A stretch of 64,000 nucleotides of DNA, taken from positions 15,656,513 through 15,720,512 of the forward strand of contig CM034547.1 in assembly GCA_020055645.1 (NCBI GenBank). Reading direction: 5' to 3'. Below, one piece after another: positions 14,601-29,600 of the stretch (the stretch's first letter is position 1; the number at the start of each line of letters is the position of its first letter). Position numbers and translations under genes: made by a program. The notes below the pieces were generated by a model. It was not told the DNA's origin. It worked only from the letters and a program-made list of their open reading frames with translations, and did no database searches. Source of the stretch: Tomocerus qinae. Taxonomy: Eukaryota > Arthropoda > Collembola > Entomobryomorpha > Tomoceridae.

Positions 14601-17600
14601 GTTTACGCTCATTATTTTGGGAATGGCTACAGCGCAAAATAAAAAGAATCAACTAAAAATTTATTAGCTAATGATTTAGTTAGTAGGTATTCTATGGGAA
14701 AATTCGTATGTACATTAGTGATTATAACTACCCAAAATACTTTTTTATCGGGTTTGAAGGGGAATTGGCGGGTGTTCTGTTATTTTCATTGAAAATACTT
14801 GAGTGTAATTACACTGCATAGTAAATACGTAAAGAGTAGAGAAGTGGAGGTAATTACGGCCCAATAAGTAATCTAGTGTGTACGAAAAAAAGAAATATCT
14901 CATCCATCTGGTAAAGTTGAGTTAGTCTGAGAAGCTCCGGTTTGGCTGCAACTGAAGTATTAGTGGCAATGGGGAAAGCGGGTAAAATATCGAGCCGTTG
15001 TGTGAGAGCGAAGGAGTTCTGACTCTGACAACAAGAAAGGAAAGGGCAAACATGCGCTTTAGGAAAGGTTATATTCCATGGCATGATTCCCACGACAGAG
15101 TAAGTATAGTGTTGGAGGCACTTGATATGATTACACAGAAAACATACACAGAGTACCTACCTACACTTGTGTGTGTACCTACCTTGCATTTGCTACATAG
15201 TGCCTTCGCACTGGAGCAGAATGCTAACACGATGTGCTGTATAACACAACGATGCACTTTCCATGCTTTCTCCATCCAGCTAGCTCAAGCGTCTTTGCTT
15301 CGTCCGGTCGTTCTTCAGCCATTTCCCTCCGCTCCCGCCTGGCCCGCCCGCTACTTTTCCCTCTGCGACTGCAATGCCAATACTTTCTCTGTCCTCCTAC
15401 AAATACTACACTACGCCGTTTCTAAGTCCTTCTCTCATCACATGATCAAATCATCACCTTCAGCACAACATGGTAATATTATTCTGCGGAGTTCTGTCCT
15501 GATACATTCACGTACATAGTACACAGCATTATTTTATGATTATTACAGATACAATGGTTACTTTACTTATATGAGTGCAGTAACTACAATGGGATCCCTG
15601 GCCCCGTGGTAAAAGTTTTCTTTTTTGATGGTGGTGAAAGTCTGAAGATGTGAATAGTTTTTTTTGTAAATTTACTACGGGAGATTCTTAAAGAAGTCTG
15701 AGAAGAAGGGTCTGATGTCTGAGCTGCACCTTTCTCTGTAATTTTATTACCCGATGTGTTACTGACATTGACTACTATTATAGCAAAGAGTTAGTTAAAC
15801 TTGAAACTTACTCCAGATAAGAAGATGTTCAAAGGATATTGGAGACTAAAGTGATTCTGTCCGTTCCCTGAGTTTTTCTTAAGAACTGCTGACTTAGTCT
15901 GAAATGGAGACTTGTAATAATGTGGCTTGACTTCGCATGCATTTTCTAGCGTTTGAGTGAACTATCAACTATCTCCCTTGCTTCCCTGGATCAACCGAAA
16001 GATTTGTTATGAGAGAGTTTAGCTGAACTCGTGCACGAGTTTCAGCTGCTCCTTTATTCTCTATATGATGTTTATGTGGCTATATGGTATGTGACTAGGG
16101 TTGGCCTGCTACTTCAGTTTCTCTTGCCCTACTGTTCTACCTACCACGTTGGAGTAGGTAGGCAATGCATGGCCAACTACAATGTTATGTTAGAACAGAC
16201 AGACACTAAGCCATTCTTGTGTCATACTACGTTTTACATTGAAACGCATTACTAGCTCTGCTCTTACTTACTAACTCCAATGGATTCGCCACCCGAGCGT
16301 GCAGCTTTGCAGCGCACGAGAAACGCTGGAACTCCTGTTAAATGCTAGAGCTTTCCCCAAATGTGAATATTACGCGGAAGTGTCTTCTTTATAAGAAGCG
16401 CTCCCTTCTATTTCTTTCTCCAGTTCTCTCCAGACCTGTCTACCTTGTCAGTTCTCTCGCTTCTGGCACGCATACAAGCATCCTTTCCAGTTTAAACTGT
16501 TTTCTTAACAACTATTCGTGTCTTTCAATGTAGAAACTCATTTCCCGGACTTGTGCTTATATTGATACTATACAAGACACGCTCCTATTTAGCACAATGT
16601 GCAGTGAATTCCATTTCAGTCTGTCTGAAAAATGTAGTTAAAAACTGACACTGATATTACTATTGCTCTTCAAATATAATATAATAACAAAACTTGAACC
16701 AACACAGACCACACAGACACTAAATTACATCTTTTCATTCGTTAAGTGGTTTTTTTAATTTGACTCCATCCTTTCATACTCGAATTTAAGTGTAAGTGAA
16801 ACATCTCAATTACTTCAATTTATAACTACAAACTGCTACTTAAATCTACTTGACTCACAATTGTAATTGAAATTATACATGACCATATTTGGGTTTCTGT
16901 TTTTGTTCCGCTAATAGAGTTGTTGTTTTCAATTCGCAGCTGATGTGCGACAGCTCATAAATAGAATGATACTTGACATTTGTATCCCACTTTGTGTTGT
17001 ACGTGCATAATGTATAGGATGGCAATGTGATACTCTATATCTAACCCTCCTTCGAAAGTCGGTAAAAATATCCTATGCATCACCAGTATGGATTTGTTGG
17101 TGAGTAAAGAGATCATGAAAATCCCAGGCGTATCCCTATAACTTGTACTTGGATATATTTTCAGTGTAGAGTCACCCACACTCCACATGGTCCGCTCCGT
17201 TATCACAAAAGTATCTTATTCACACGCTTGGGTATATTTACTTCATTTATCTCTCATTTTCTTTGCTAATTGAATAATTCTGATCGTTGATTACGCCCAT
17301 ATGAGGTCTTATTTAATCTATGCGTAGCTTTTTATGTAGGGTAATGTACACATAACAATTTATACAGAACACTTACACATCTTAGTAATGATTGTACCTA
17401 AATGTGTATAATATGAGTAAAGCCACGTGAAACTGTGCCTTCTTCGAGTTGCAAGTAGTTGCATATAAATATTATATGTACGCAGCTTCTGTTTATTTTT
17501 CCCACCGTGAGAAAATAGCATGTTACTTTTAATGAGATTATTTTTGATAGATACTACGCAGAAAGTTGGATCTTGAGAGACCAGAATATTTTATTACGTA

Positions 17601-20600
17601 GTACTACGACTATATGTATAGCATAGCCATGTGGTGCATAGCTTAAACGGGTTTATTATAGTAATGGTTGTAATGAGTCCAATAAAGACCACACGTTGAG
17701 ATACATCAATTCTTAATAAGTACACAAGCACAACACGCTGTATAATACAGAATGATTAACCCTTGATTTAGACTTTCACTAAATTATAAATTATTTATAA
17801 AATTCTCAACCTGCTGGCTCTAATTGTACGAAGCCTACTTTCATTATCCAATGAGTGCATTAAATAATTTTGTTATAGGTATAAAAAAGGTTAATATATA
17901 CTTATTGAAATGATTTATTAGACGTTGGGGTTGATGAGTTATGTTTTGATGCGTAAATAATATTTTTTTAAAGTTGGATCTTGTTCTTATATATTTCATG
18001 TTGTAACTGAAGAGCGAAAGGAGCAGTCTTACTAATGTATCGAAATAATTATAAGATTTTTTTTTATTTTGCGGTTAGAAATCTAGTAGATCTGATCTAG
18101 TTCATTAAACAGAAGTGGTCTGAGTACAGAGAGTTGTTAATGAAACAGAGTGAAACAAGTGGAAGGAGTCTTGCTGGTAGTCAGTTAGTAGTAAAGTAAA
18201 GTTAGAAACAATTAGAAGGAGAATCACGCAATCCAAAAGTAGGGACATCAAAATTGGTTGATTGCATTAGTACTAGATGTACTTTTATTTAACTTCTCCT
18301 AGTTTTAGTTTGCTGGTGGTGAGCACAATTCGACTGAGTGGTTTAGTTGGATAACTTGAATTAGTTGACTTGGCTATGACTTGAGACTTTCTATCACATT
18401 CACTTGGCTTTGGCTATGTTGCTAATATTATTATTACATGTGCTGGTAGGAAGGCACGTATACTGACATATGTCTTTGTCTATAGAGATATGTGTAAACA
18501 TAAATACGTGGTTGGTGGTGGTGTGGTGTCTAATATTAGCCATTGGGTCATGACTACACTCCGCCATGAAGATCTGCTGTGCAAAATTGAAACTAAGGTT
18601 GTACATACAGCTTTGCAAATCACAAATAAACAAAACTCATGCTCATGCATTTTCATCTGACTCGTTATGAAGACTTAAGTGATGTAATAGTATTTGGCTC
18701 GGATCTTGAGTTCTAATTGCTCCTCTAGGCTCATGCAGCACGCTAGCCTTGTCTAGCTGTCGTTTCAATTTAATAAAGGGAAACTTCTGACAGTCTTCCT
18801 CTAAATCACCCTACATTATACTTAAAATATCAGTTTCCCTGTAGTTAGTAAATAACTTTTAAAGTTATGGACAAATAAGTATGTCCTCCTTGGCTTTATT
18901 AAAACATCAAATAGCATGTAGAGGTTTTTGTATTTTTATGGGTATGAAGGATGTACTTCGAGCTAAACTCATACGCGAGATTCATTTCATATTCATGACA
19001 CAACCTTTAATGTATTCTGCGTACATTTGGATTTTTACATAATGCATAGACACCTGCACGTTGAGGTAAGCCTGTCTGTGAGTTTTTTCTACTACAATTT
19101 ATAGATTGTGTATACAATAGCCATTCTACGCTGATCTAGGTCCAAATTTCTGTAGTGTAACAAAAAAATATGCATTTTCTCCTGAAAGTACTCTTAGATA
19201 CTTATTAGATCTCTAGCTTAAGTATAGATTATTTTATTTGGAGTTACTGCAGGGAAAGTCTATTTCAAAATGCAAAACAAGGACAAACTTCTATCTCGCC
19301 CTTTTAAACATTCAGGATTTTGTAGTAGGAGGTGCCATTTATGTTTGAATAGAAATAAGGATGTATGATGTGGAATAAATATATCGCCAAAGTTTTGTGG
19401 TAATAATTCATAATGTAACTTCTGTATGCAACTGTTAGAATGAATGTTTATAAATTACGCTTAGAGTCAGGCAGGTACATGACATTAATGCTGTGTTTAT
19501 GAAGTGCAGGATGGTAATAGGACGAGAAAACGATAGAACATACTGTTCCAAAATGTAAAATAATAACCATATGCCCTAGTGTAGATATAGACAGAAGAGG
19601 CAAGGCTAAAAATTGTGCTTTACATAGAGAATCCAGAGCAGTAGAAAGGAACTACTACGGAGAATTTAAATATAGACATAGCCGAATCTACATTAGAAAA
19701 TTCTAGGCCATACAATTGTGTACTGTTAGCCAAAAGCCAGGACAGACTAACCTTTAGGATGATGTTATGTCACGATGCCATGTTATGCTATGTACTTATG
19801 TGTACCAACTACGTAGTTGTAGTTGCTATTTAGTGCTCTTGATAGTGCATTCTGCATTTTTACATCCGCTTTTTTACGTAACTAAATTTACATATACCTA
19901 TGAGTACCGTACGTGTTCCATATCATTTATATTTATGTGCAATAGCCAAACCTTGGGAATAGGCAGAACATTTTCTCAAGTCTGTAATAAAAATTCCATT
20001 CAAATCTCCGCTTGTCAGTTCAAATCTGTCTTTCGTAGAGTGAGCCTAAGTTATAACCAGGTTGAACAGATTTGTAATTTGGGTTAATTTTCATTCTGCA
20101 GCAGTTTGTTTTCAGTGCATAGTCTTATAGTTTGTGGTTAGATTGTCCCTTAAACTACGTCGTGATTCTGCATTCATTCAAGAAATAACGAAAAGGTTAA
20201 TTAGATTATCTCCATTGTCGTATTTTTAAAGGTGAAAAACATTCTTAACGGTTTCTTTCATTCAAGCGTAAATGTTTTGATTTGGCCGTGACATTTATAT
20301 GCAAACTTTTCTTACGTTTGCATTTCCATGCACATTAACTTGCTAACCCACTTTGTAGTCCTATAATTATAATTATTTGCGCTGTGGACAAAAATTTTCC
20401 TTTACAATTTTGGTATTCGCATACAACTTGGTTTAACCACCTAAGTGCCTGCCTCCTTTTACCCTCCACTATAATTAAATAGCAAAGTAGGACAGTATAT
20501 ATCAAGTTCATAAAGTAGACATTTGACTTTGAACTTGATGTTCTTGTGTTCACTACAAAATCCTTCAGAGAGCTTTTGAATTGCTTCTATAGTGTAATTA

Positions 20601-23600
20601 TTATTAGCTATTTGATTACCGAAATGTTGGATGGAAATCCATACTCTTTTTAGTATAGGGCTTTTTTCTATCCCTAAGTCGCTCTTCTGTTAGCTAATGT
20701 GTTTGAGCAATTAATATGCTCTGGGTCATTCAAAGAGCCAGAACAGTAAACTTTATACTCAGAGTACTATTACATTTTGTGTCTCGTGTAGTTACCCACA
20801 AACTCATTGTGTGAACATAAATCTCATAACTAAGACTTAAAGTACAAGCTGTGCTAAAAACATTTCGCTCCATTTATTGCACTTCATTTTTGAGTAGATG
20901 TAATTTTCTTAGACCCTGATTTTGAATGTTATGTAGTATGATAATAGCTACTATTTTCTAACCATACTTTACTGACATGTAGTTTTAGGCAGAGAACAAG
21001 GGCATAGAGAAAAGAAAGGAAACTATAGCTATAAATGATAAATGGGTAAGACACAACTAAGTAAGGGACTTTTGCTTGTGCCTTTTTGTTGTAAATTACC
21101 ACATTAATCTTGTAATTTCATTTCATTTATGGGAGAGAATTATTAAATGTAACAGTATAGTTAAGGATAATAAAATATGAATTTATTAGCTATACCTGTA
21201 ATAAAATAAATGCTCCTGGGAAGTAATTTTGCTGGACTAAAAGAAAGTTTTGCCTTGTAGCAATAGGGATTGATTGGTCAGTATAACTGTACCTATTTAT
21301 CTGTTGTTTTTGTTTTCTGGAGAAAGTATGTGGAGAAAAATTCTGAGTAATCCTTGTCAGTAGTGGGAAAAGATTGGTAATAAGTAAGTTGAAGGTAGCT
21401 GAGTCAAAAGTAAACAGAAGTGACAGGAATATAGAAGAAGGAAATAAAGAATTTTTGGTAGCCAGGAAATAGTAGTCCGTAGAAATTGTATTTGTGGCAC
21501 GTAATATCCAATTTGGCGAAAGTAGGATTCATAGAGCTTTGCAGTATTTTATCTGAGTACTTAAAGTCATTAGTAAGAGTCGTAGCTCAGTGCTGTGTTG
21601 TTTGGGTAGCCAAGCACGTCTAGCAAATACATATTTATAATATTGTGTACCTACATGGAGTGTCTAATGTTTTCGAGTAGAGAGAGAAGGAACTGTGGTG
21701 CTGCGGATACAAAAGTGAAGATTCTTTGTCGCCTTCAGCTGCGAGTTGAATTAATTGCCAATAAGTCCGAACTAATTGTGCCATAAATCATATCAGTGGC
21801 AACACGATCCGAGATTGAGACCCATTTTATCTGTGTGGCCTTCGTCACAGTGTCGACATTGTTTTTAATATCTTCGTTCGTGACTCTTCTATCTGATATA
21901 TAAATTCCCCTGACGTATATTCAAGAAATTTGAGAAGCTACTGTGTACATCAGTTCTGTACTTGTGAAACGTAATCTATTCTGTTGGAGAGGGAGAGCAC
22001 TACTAATAAAAGACTTACGTTTTACAGTATGCAATTCTGAATGTCTATGTTTTCTGGGTTATCGATTTACATTGGAGGAAAACGTTAGTTAACGTGCGCG
22101 TAAATAATCTTATCTTCGAAACCTCTTCCATTTCTTTATTAAACATAATAATGCCTAGTATGGCAGTTTCTCATGGCGGTATCCTCTACTACGTCGTAAA
22201 AGTCCCAAAGAATGACCTGGATCAGAGTCCGAGCGAAATCAAAAGGTTTGAATCATTCATTCACGTAATTTGATATGTTTGTTGACAAAGTGTGCTACAT
22301 ATATAATTACATTACTATTAGCTAATAACATTAATACTAGTTCTTAGTAAGCACCAATAGGATTTGCGTCATACTTGTAAGTATTGAATTGCCAATTATA
22401 TTGACAATGTGTGTATTATTATTATTCATTAACAAGCATGACATTGCACACTTGTATAACTTCCTAAGAACTCTGTAAAAATCCTTTTTATTATACAGTA
22501 GGCTTGTTTTTTCCATAATATCATGGTAAGCAACGAAAGTTCGTTTGTTACACAACATTCGTCATAATGTAGTACAAAAGACAAGTTTTTGTTATGAGAC
22601 TAACGTTGTTAGGTAGTTATACATTTTTACTCTTCTGATTTGATGATACATGCGTTAAGCTATAAATCCAATAATGTGAATGAATGTTGAGCTTCGTCAG
22701 CTTAGAATCCTGTACGTAGAAGATTTTTATTAGTTTTGAATACGTCCTGGGATATGTGAGGATAGGAAAGAAAATAAATCGTTTTATTCTTCCAGGTGCG
22801 CATGGAGGAATATATTTTACAAAGCTGTCTCCGTATGTGGATTCTATCTGTATGTTTATAGTTTTATAGCATCTTTTATGACGTCTCGTGTTAGTATCAG
22901 TTGCAAAAAATGTGAGTTTAGCTAGAGGCAGCAAAAAGTTGTGCCGTGTCAAGTGATACTGACTTTGTCATGTATGGAGTCATTAATGTCTCAAATCCAG
23001 TCACAGCCTGTTCAGCATTTGTACTATGGATATTTACAATTTATTTGCTTCCTTTAAACATTTACTTCAGTCGAATCAGACAGCATGGGAAAATTGGAGC
23101 GCCGAGTCAGCTAAAAGGCAGTGTGAGACTAGCTTTGATCTTTTGCTAACCATGCAATCACAGGAAAAAAGGATACAAACGTGTGTAGTTACGTAACGCG
23201 ACACGCGCTTCTCCCATCCTGGTTACTGTATACCACAAAAAGGAATCTGTCTTAAATCCTTCACAGTTTACATTAGAGTAAATTGTCGCAAAAGGTAATG
23301 TTGCGGTTCCTCCTCAACTCTAAACGCACGTTATGTAATTATTTAAAAGCAATGTACACATTTGTTATTATTATTTCAAGTTTCTACCTTTATGAACGTT
23401 CTACGGAGCCCAGTTTTTATGTTTCTTACAGATTTAAAGTAATTGTACTTCTCTACGTGGTCTCTGGAGCTATTACTGCTAATTGCTTCTTCGTTACTAC
23501 TTGGGTCCTTAACTAAAATAACTCTGGAGTATACAGTTTTCTTTTACTCCTGCTTTATAAACAATTTATGCATAATTCATGACTAATTCATCCATTCCAC

Positions 23601-26600
23601 CGCAGAGCGAGAACACACAGAGGTAGATTTTTAATTATACCCTTCATATCTACATACAGATTCCATATATCAACTTATATATACCCAAGTGGTACTTTTA
23701 GAGATTATTTCAAAGTTGTGTACAATTTCGTATATTTAAACGTCAAGTTATCTTTTTAAGTACAAAGGTCATTTTTGTTTGGAGCTTGAAGTCTATTTCT
23801 ATGAGATTTAATATTATCATTTGTCTTAAAATGGAGTTTAGAAACATAAGTTTGCTGCATAAATAGCTGGGTGTCTCTATCGTTGCATTGTTAGTATTAG
23901 TACTACTACATGGAGGTTTACAAATTGTATTAGCATGTGTATGTATTTATAAGTATTACGAAAAATCTTAATGTATTGAAATACATTCCGTATTAACATT
24001 GCATTGCATTGGACTACATTACTGAACGGGTTTATATTGCCAGACGTTTTAACAGCTTAGATTTACATTTGCATGTAAAGTTGGAAGAACGCGAAGCTAT
24101 GCTATTCGTATGACGAGCTTTTAAATGTGCAAAATATTTTACAAGCGTAGGATGTGTTCTATTAACCTTGGCTTGTCTGTTATGGTGAATGGTAAATAAG
24201 CAAATGTGTAAGTAGTGAATTAAACTAGTCAGAGGAAGATGGCAACCGGGTGTTTCTATTTGCATAATCATTTTATCCAGTGATGCAACTATACATGACA
24301 CAAGTTTGCTTGATTATTTAATTGCACTCCCATACAGTTGTATTGGTTTGTAGCGGAATTATTATTAATTAATGCAACTAATTGCTACTATGATGCTATG
24401 TAGGAAACAATTAATTTGCTTTGTATCTATTGATCCAGGAAATTAATGCAGTAAATTGTGTAATGTAGACAGAGATGATCATTGTCCCAGTGCCATCGAA
24501 ATTTGTATAATATAAATAGTTAACAACACGTTTACCATGTAAGACGTGCGACAGCTTGTAAGTTAGAGGTAGACTAGACGTGCACCACTCTGATTAAAAT
24601 GTTTAGCGTGTGTTTTGTTTGTCATTGTGTTTGTTTATGTTCTTCATTGTTTTTGCCTTCAGCATTTTTTATATGTATTTACTTGAGTTTTCCATTAGTA
24701 ATGCATACAAAATTAGAAGAATTAACATAATTTCCATTTCATTCTTTTCTGTTGTATTATTTCACCTTCAGTCACTCGAACAAAATGTCTAGTGTACTTC
24801 ACCATGCTGGTCAAGCTTGGATTTTGCCTTTGGACATAATTTTTTCGTTTTCAATGGCACTTGTTCAGTAAACAAAGGCAGCACCTGCTTATCTTTCTAG
24901 CAGATCCCAACCTTGAAGTCAAAGGTTTTGTTTATTGTGCTTGGAAGTTGATGGCATGAGACAGACTTGGGTTGATTTGGCCTTTTGATGTGGTGATAGA
25001 ATGGAAACTGGGTTCCCGATTAGCACTCTGTTCAAACTTTGGTCGTTTTAGCAAGGTTCTTTTTCTCAAAGCTGTTAACTGCATTAGATTACACTACATT
25101 TATTTATGTATTTGCTCACTTTAGCGTGAATACGAGCAGTTAAATGGAAATTCCTATGTCTGCTTGTCGTTACCATTAGCTTTCACCAACTCCCTGTTTA
25201 TTTATACATCAAGACGGCAAGGCAGGAAATCTCTGGAACCCAATATTCTGTTTTATACCATTTTATACAAATAGTAGCAAACCTTCGTTTTATACTAGCA
25301 TTAACAAGTCTGTCCTATTTCTTCCTAATGTTCTAATGATCTCTTTTGCGTATCAGTTTACTCTCAGACGTAATAGAGATGATCGTCTTCTTAAATACAG
25401 ATAGAACTACTTCTAGGAATATGTGGGTTTATTGCCTACAGATGTATCTACGTTACAACATAGCTTGAGTTTCTTTAGTTCTACCTACGTGAAATCGTAG
25501 CCGAGCATGAGAAGAAGCTCTATGGGGGGATAGGAAGGAACATGCACGTATTAAGTGTCAAAATAAGGTCAGAATAAATCAACAGTGGCATTTAGAATTC
25601 GTAATGAAAGTTCTGCTTCGGTTCCCTTTGCTGATTGTAATTCACGATTCAATGAGCCATGTTAGGTTAGTTATACCCTCACCACCGACCAATTTAGGGC
25701 TGACTACATTTCATGTGAAAATTTTACTCCTACATTTTACATAGGATGGATAGGATATACATTTTAAGCAATTTAGTACCACTTGCTATATAGATTGCTA
25801 TTATGAGATGTGAATTCAAAAAGGACATCGAAATGGACTGAACATTATCGTTGATGTTTGGAGTGCAGCTAAATTACTATGCATCTAAATTACTACTACG
25901 TGCATCTGGACGATATTATGAGTTTGACAATGAGTGCAATTCTGTAATCATTATAATTGCAATGTGATGCAATGCAATGGCTCAGAAGGACAAAATTACA
26001 GTGCACTGCAGCCAAAAATAAAATAGTGATAAGGACAGAGCACCAAGGGATTAAGCAGTGTTTGTTGGACTGTGTTCAGATACTTTTACAGAGTAGTCCA
26101 TGTTGAGTCGCGGAACTTGTAATCTACACGGTGACATTAACTAGACAGTCCACCATTGTATCCAATTTTATTTTCGTGAAAACCTAACCTAGCCCAAATA
26201 AAACCTTTCAAGGTTAATGTCAAACCAATGACAAACGCTCGCTCTCTTGCACTCACATTTATCATTGGCAAAAGCAGTAAAATATAATGGCATGACATTA
26301 GGACCAAAGAGTACAGTCAAATGCACAAAAGTCATTTTACATTCTGTATGTAGTACTAATGCATCCTTACAATTTTGTCATGCCTCTAATGTATCTGTAT
26401 GTACTTATCGTGTTGTACCTACATGTAAATCTTTTGCGCTTGTGTTCTACTACGATTTGTACCACCTTTCTCTAAAACTTTTTGACCTATTCATTTTGCA
26501 TAGTTAAAAATCTAATCCGATAGTATACTGCCTTATGAAATTCTATGGCAAACGTGTTTAAGTATTTTGAGCAACCCGTTTGTAGTGTTTGAAAGTGAAT

Positions 26601-29600
26601 ACTTTCCTTTCTATGGAAAGGCCATTTTATTGGCGAATGAATTATACTTTACATTATAAATCGATTTAGCCAAGTATGGTATGGACTCCCTATACACAAA
26701 AGCAACCATATGCCACTACAGTCGGCTGTATAGTATTTCATGAGATCAATTGGCAATCTTTCTCTGTGCACTGTACACTGTATAGTTTAAATTCATTACA
26801 ATGCATGTTTGTGTGAGAAAAGTAGTTTTTTTGGGAAGATTACTTATAAGTGTTTTCACTCAACACAGTTACTCATCTTCATTTATTCTATATCAATAAT
26901 TTCCTAAAAGCATTATGGTAAATGCAACAACTTTTTTCGTTTTTCATTGAAATTATTATAATCAATCTTCCTTGGGGCTTAACTGAAAGAAGCATATTTC
27001 CTTACATAAATACGGGGAGTATTTTACCATTGATGATACTGATATACTAAAAGTACTAACCTAAGGTACGTTTTGCCAGAATATTGTCACTTATGCAAGA
27101 TATAATGTGGATCAACATTGGTTCTTAATGTATATTTGAGATCTTGAAGTATCTTTGTAAATGTCAGCTGCTGGCTCTGAATATTGACACAGGACTACGT
27201 ATCTCTGTGGTGAAAGTAGTAGCTGGAAATGTCTGCATTACTTTCTCGAATAGTGTTTCGTAATGGTCGGGTGAAAAGAAATGATCCGAGTCCGAAGTCG
27301 ATGATGATAATCTTGGTACATGACATAGTTGTTGAATTTGGCTTTCACCAGAGTCAGCCCTCAGCACCTTTTCATGTCTACATAGCTTAGGAGATCTATA
27401 AAGTTTAAGGGGTTGAATAAAAAGTGTCCGAGAAGAGGATTTCTATGGAGTGGGGAAGTGCTTCTCCTCGCATTCTTTTCATTCTCTTTCTCCGTCAGCA
27501 TGGAATGGAAGTATTTGTAAGTTCTAACTAACTGTCGTTTGGTTTGGTTTACTTCTGTCAGTGTCAGTGGCTAGTAACCTTCACATCGTCTTCAGATTTA
27601 CTGTGGTTTCTGCTCCTACTTAACATTCGTTGACATGAACATATTAGAGATAAGGTTAGATCCTAGATACATACTTTATGAGCCTTAGATTCCTCTATGA
27701 TGTTTTTATCTTGCGTTTGTGCAGAATTTTCTTGCATGCATGCTTTTCTCCGAATGCTTGTCATTTTCTTATGGCGTTTTCTTTTTCCTTCTGTGTCTGC
27801 ATGTCAGTTCTGTTGTCGTTTCGTGTTTTTTCCTTGTGGTTGTGGCGTCATTTTCTACAGAAAATGGAGCAATGTAAAAGAATCAACTGCAGACAATATA
27901 GATTAGATTTAATGTACTGCTCTCTAGTATTTCTCTCCTACTTACAGCTGTTACAGTATTTCTTTCCTACCCTTTTTGATTTATCGTGATTTCCTGATAC
28001 CCCTATAGAAATAAAAGGACTATATTACTATTTTGAAATATTTAATATATCCTTTGATACTTGTAGTCGCTTCCCACGTCAGAGAACAATGTCACAATTA
28101 TGTAATACCTGCTAAAGTAAAATAAAGATTCCCATTTGTCTCCTCCCTTCCCAAACTTATTTGTTAGCTTAGTGAAGTGAAGCAGAGCTAAAAGTAAATC
28201 TGTGTCAATGTTATTTTCCCTAGTGCTGCCTCAATGAGCCGAAGCAGTAGAGTATTAGAGAGTGAAGTAATCTTCTGAGAATTAATGGACCGTGCAAAGT
28301 GTAGAGTACCTGAGTACCTATACGTAAATGTCCACTTTTCCCATGGCTTACTATTATATTGTAAATATTGCGAAATGCTTTTACCAATGCCTTACGGCTT
28401 AATAATGTTATGATCTATTTCGTTTGCTTATGACTGAATACTTAGCATTATGGAAATTGACATTCCTTCTGACGTACCATTTGCATAATGTTCCGCTTCG
28501 AGGAACATCTAACGAAACTACTTATTTGCAACCAATTTCGACATAGCAAAATCGAAAAATAAATGGAACATCCTTGTAGGCTTCCATAATCTTCTTTCTT
28601 AATAAAGAGCAAAACGATGACGGTTATTATGTACACAGTTAGCAGACTTCGATCGTCTTTTCTATAAATCTATAAATAAACTTCTTGCGACTAATTCCGC
28701 GTAACTGAAGCTGAATTATTTTCCCAGCTACTAGTTACTTGCTAGACTGAATAAAACTGTATCAAGTGGGAAGATCTAAACCTTCGCTTTTGTATTCTAG
28801 AAATAGAGCCTCTTTCCATTGAATATCCTCTTAGCTTTCTTTGAGAGAAAGTCATCTAAACCGATAAGCACTTCAAGCATTATTTAAGACTCCAGTCCAC
28901 ATATTATCTATGTACCTAGCTAGAGCATAGAATATTGCGAATATGAAATGTGCTTATGTTCAATGGAATAAATAGAAGTGATCTCATCATTTCTTTGAGT
29001 TACATCTTCAATGGGACAAAGTACGAAAGGTTGAAAGTTACTTCGTTCTCCATTCATTAAGGGCCGCCACATGTCTATCTGACGTAAATGGACGTGCGGC
29101 GACATAATGTGTGGATTTATTATGAAGTCTAATAACCATAAGTCACGTCTCTGGCATGACAAGTAAATAGAATTAATAACGTGAAGGTTGAATTGGTCTC
29201 AACTTGTTATACATACAAAATGTGTAGGAGAGATTGCCTTTTGTTGGGCAAAAGGATTTTTATTACATGCGTATCACGTTTTACTTATTATTTTCAAAAG
29301 AGAATGATAATTGTGAATAAAGTTAATTTTTAATGATGTTATTAACAAGCTTTATTTAAATGATAAGATCTCAAATTATTCTGCTTTTTTCTACTGAGAG
29401 ATATTCGTTGTAAATTTACTCTCTATTTCATAGATATGCACTTAAAGTCATAAATAGACCTTGCATCCTGTGTTTTCGTATGTTTTCACATGTAGCACAT
29501 GATCACAATCTCCTAGCAATTTTTTAACTTTACACAGGTGCTAGAGCAGGAGGTTGGTGAAATTTCAAATGAAATATAAGACAGAAAATAGGGAATGTGG

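Noticed and set aside
19767..20087. 106-codon plus-strand open frame
   Set aside because: Cys/Tyr/Phe-rich chance frame starting without flanking signals.
21580..21600. tRNA A-box-like GTAGCTCAGTGCTG
   Set aside because: No matching B box or cloverleaf within the next 80 bases.
22617..22952. 111-codon minus-strand open frame
   Set aside because: No recognisable domain; composition matches chance translation of the AT-rich intron. It is close to the alternative exon but on the other strand.
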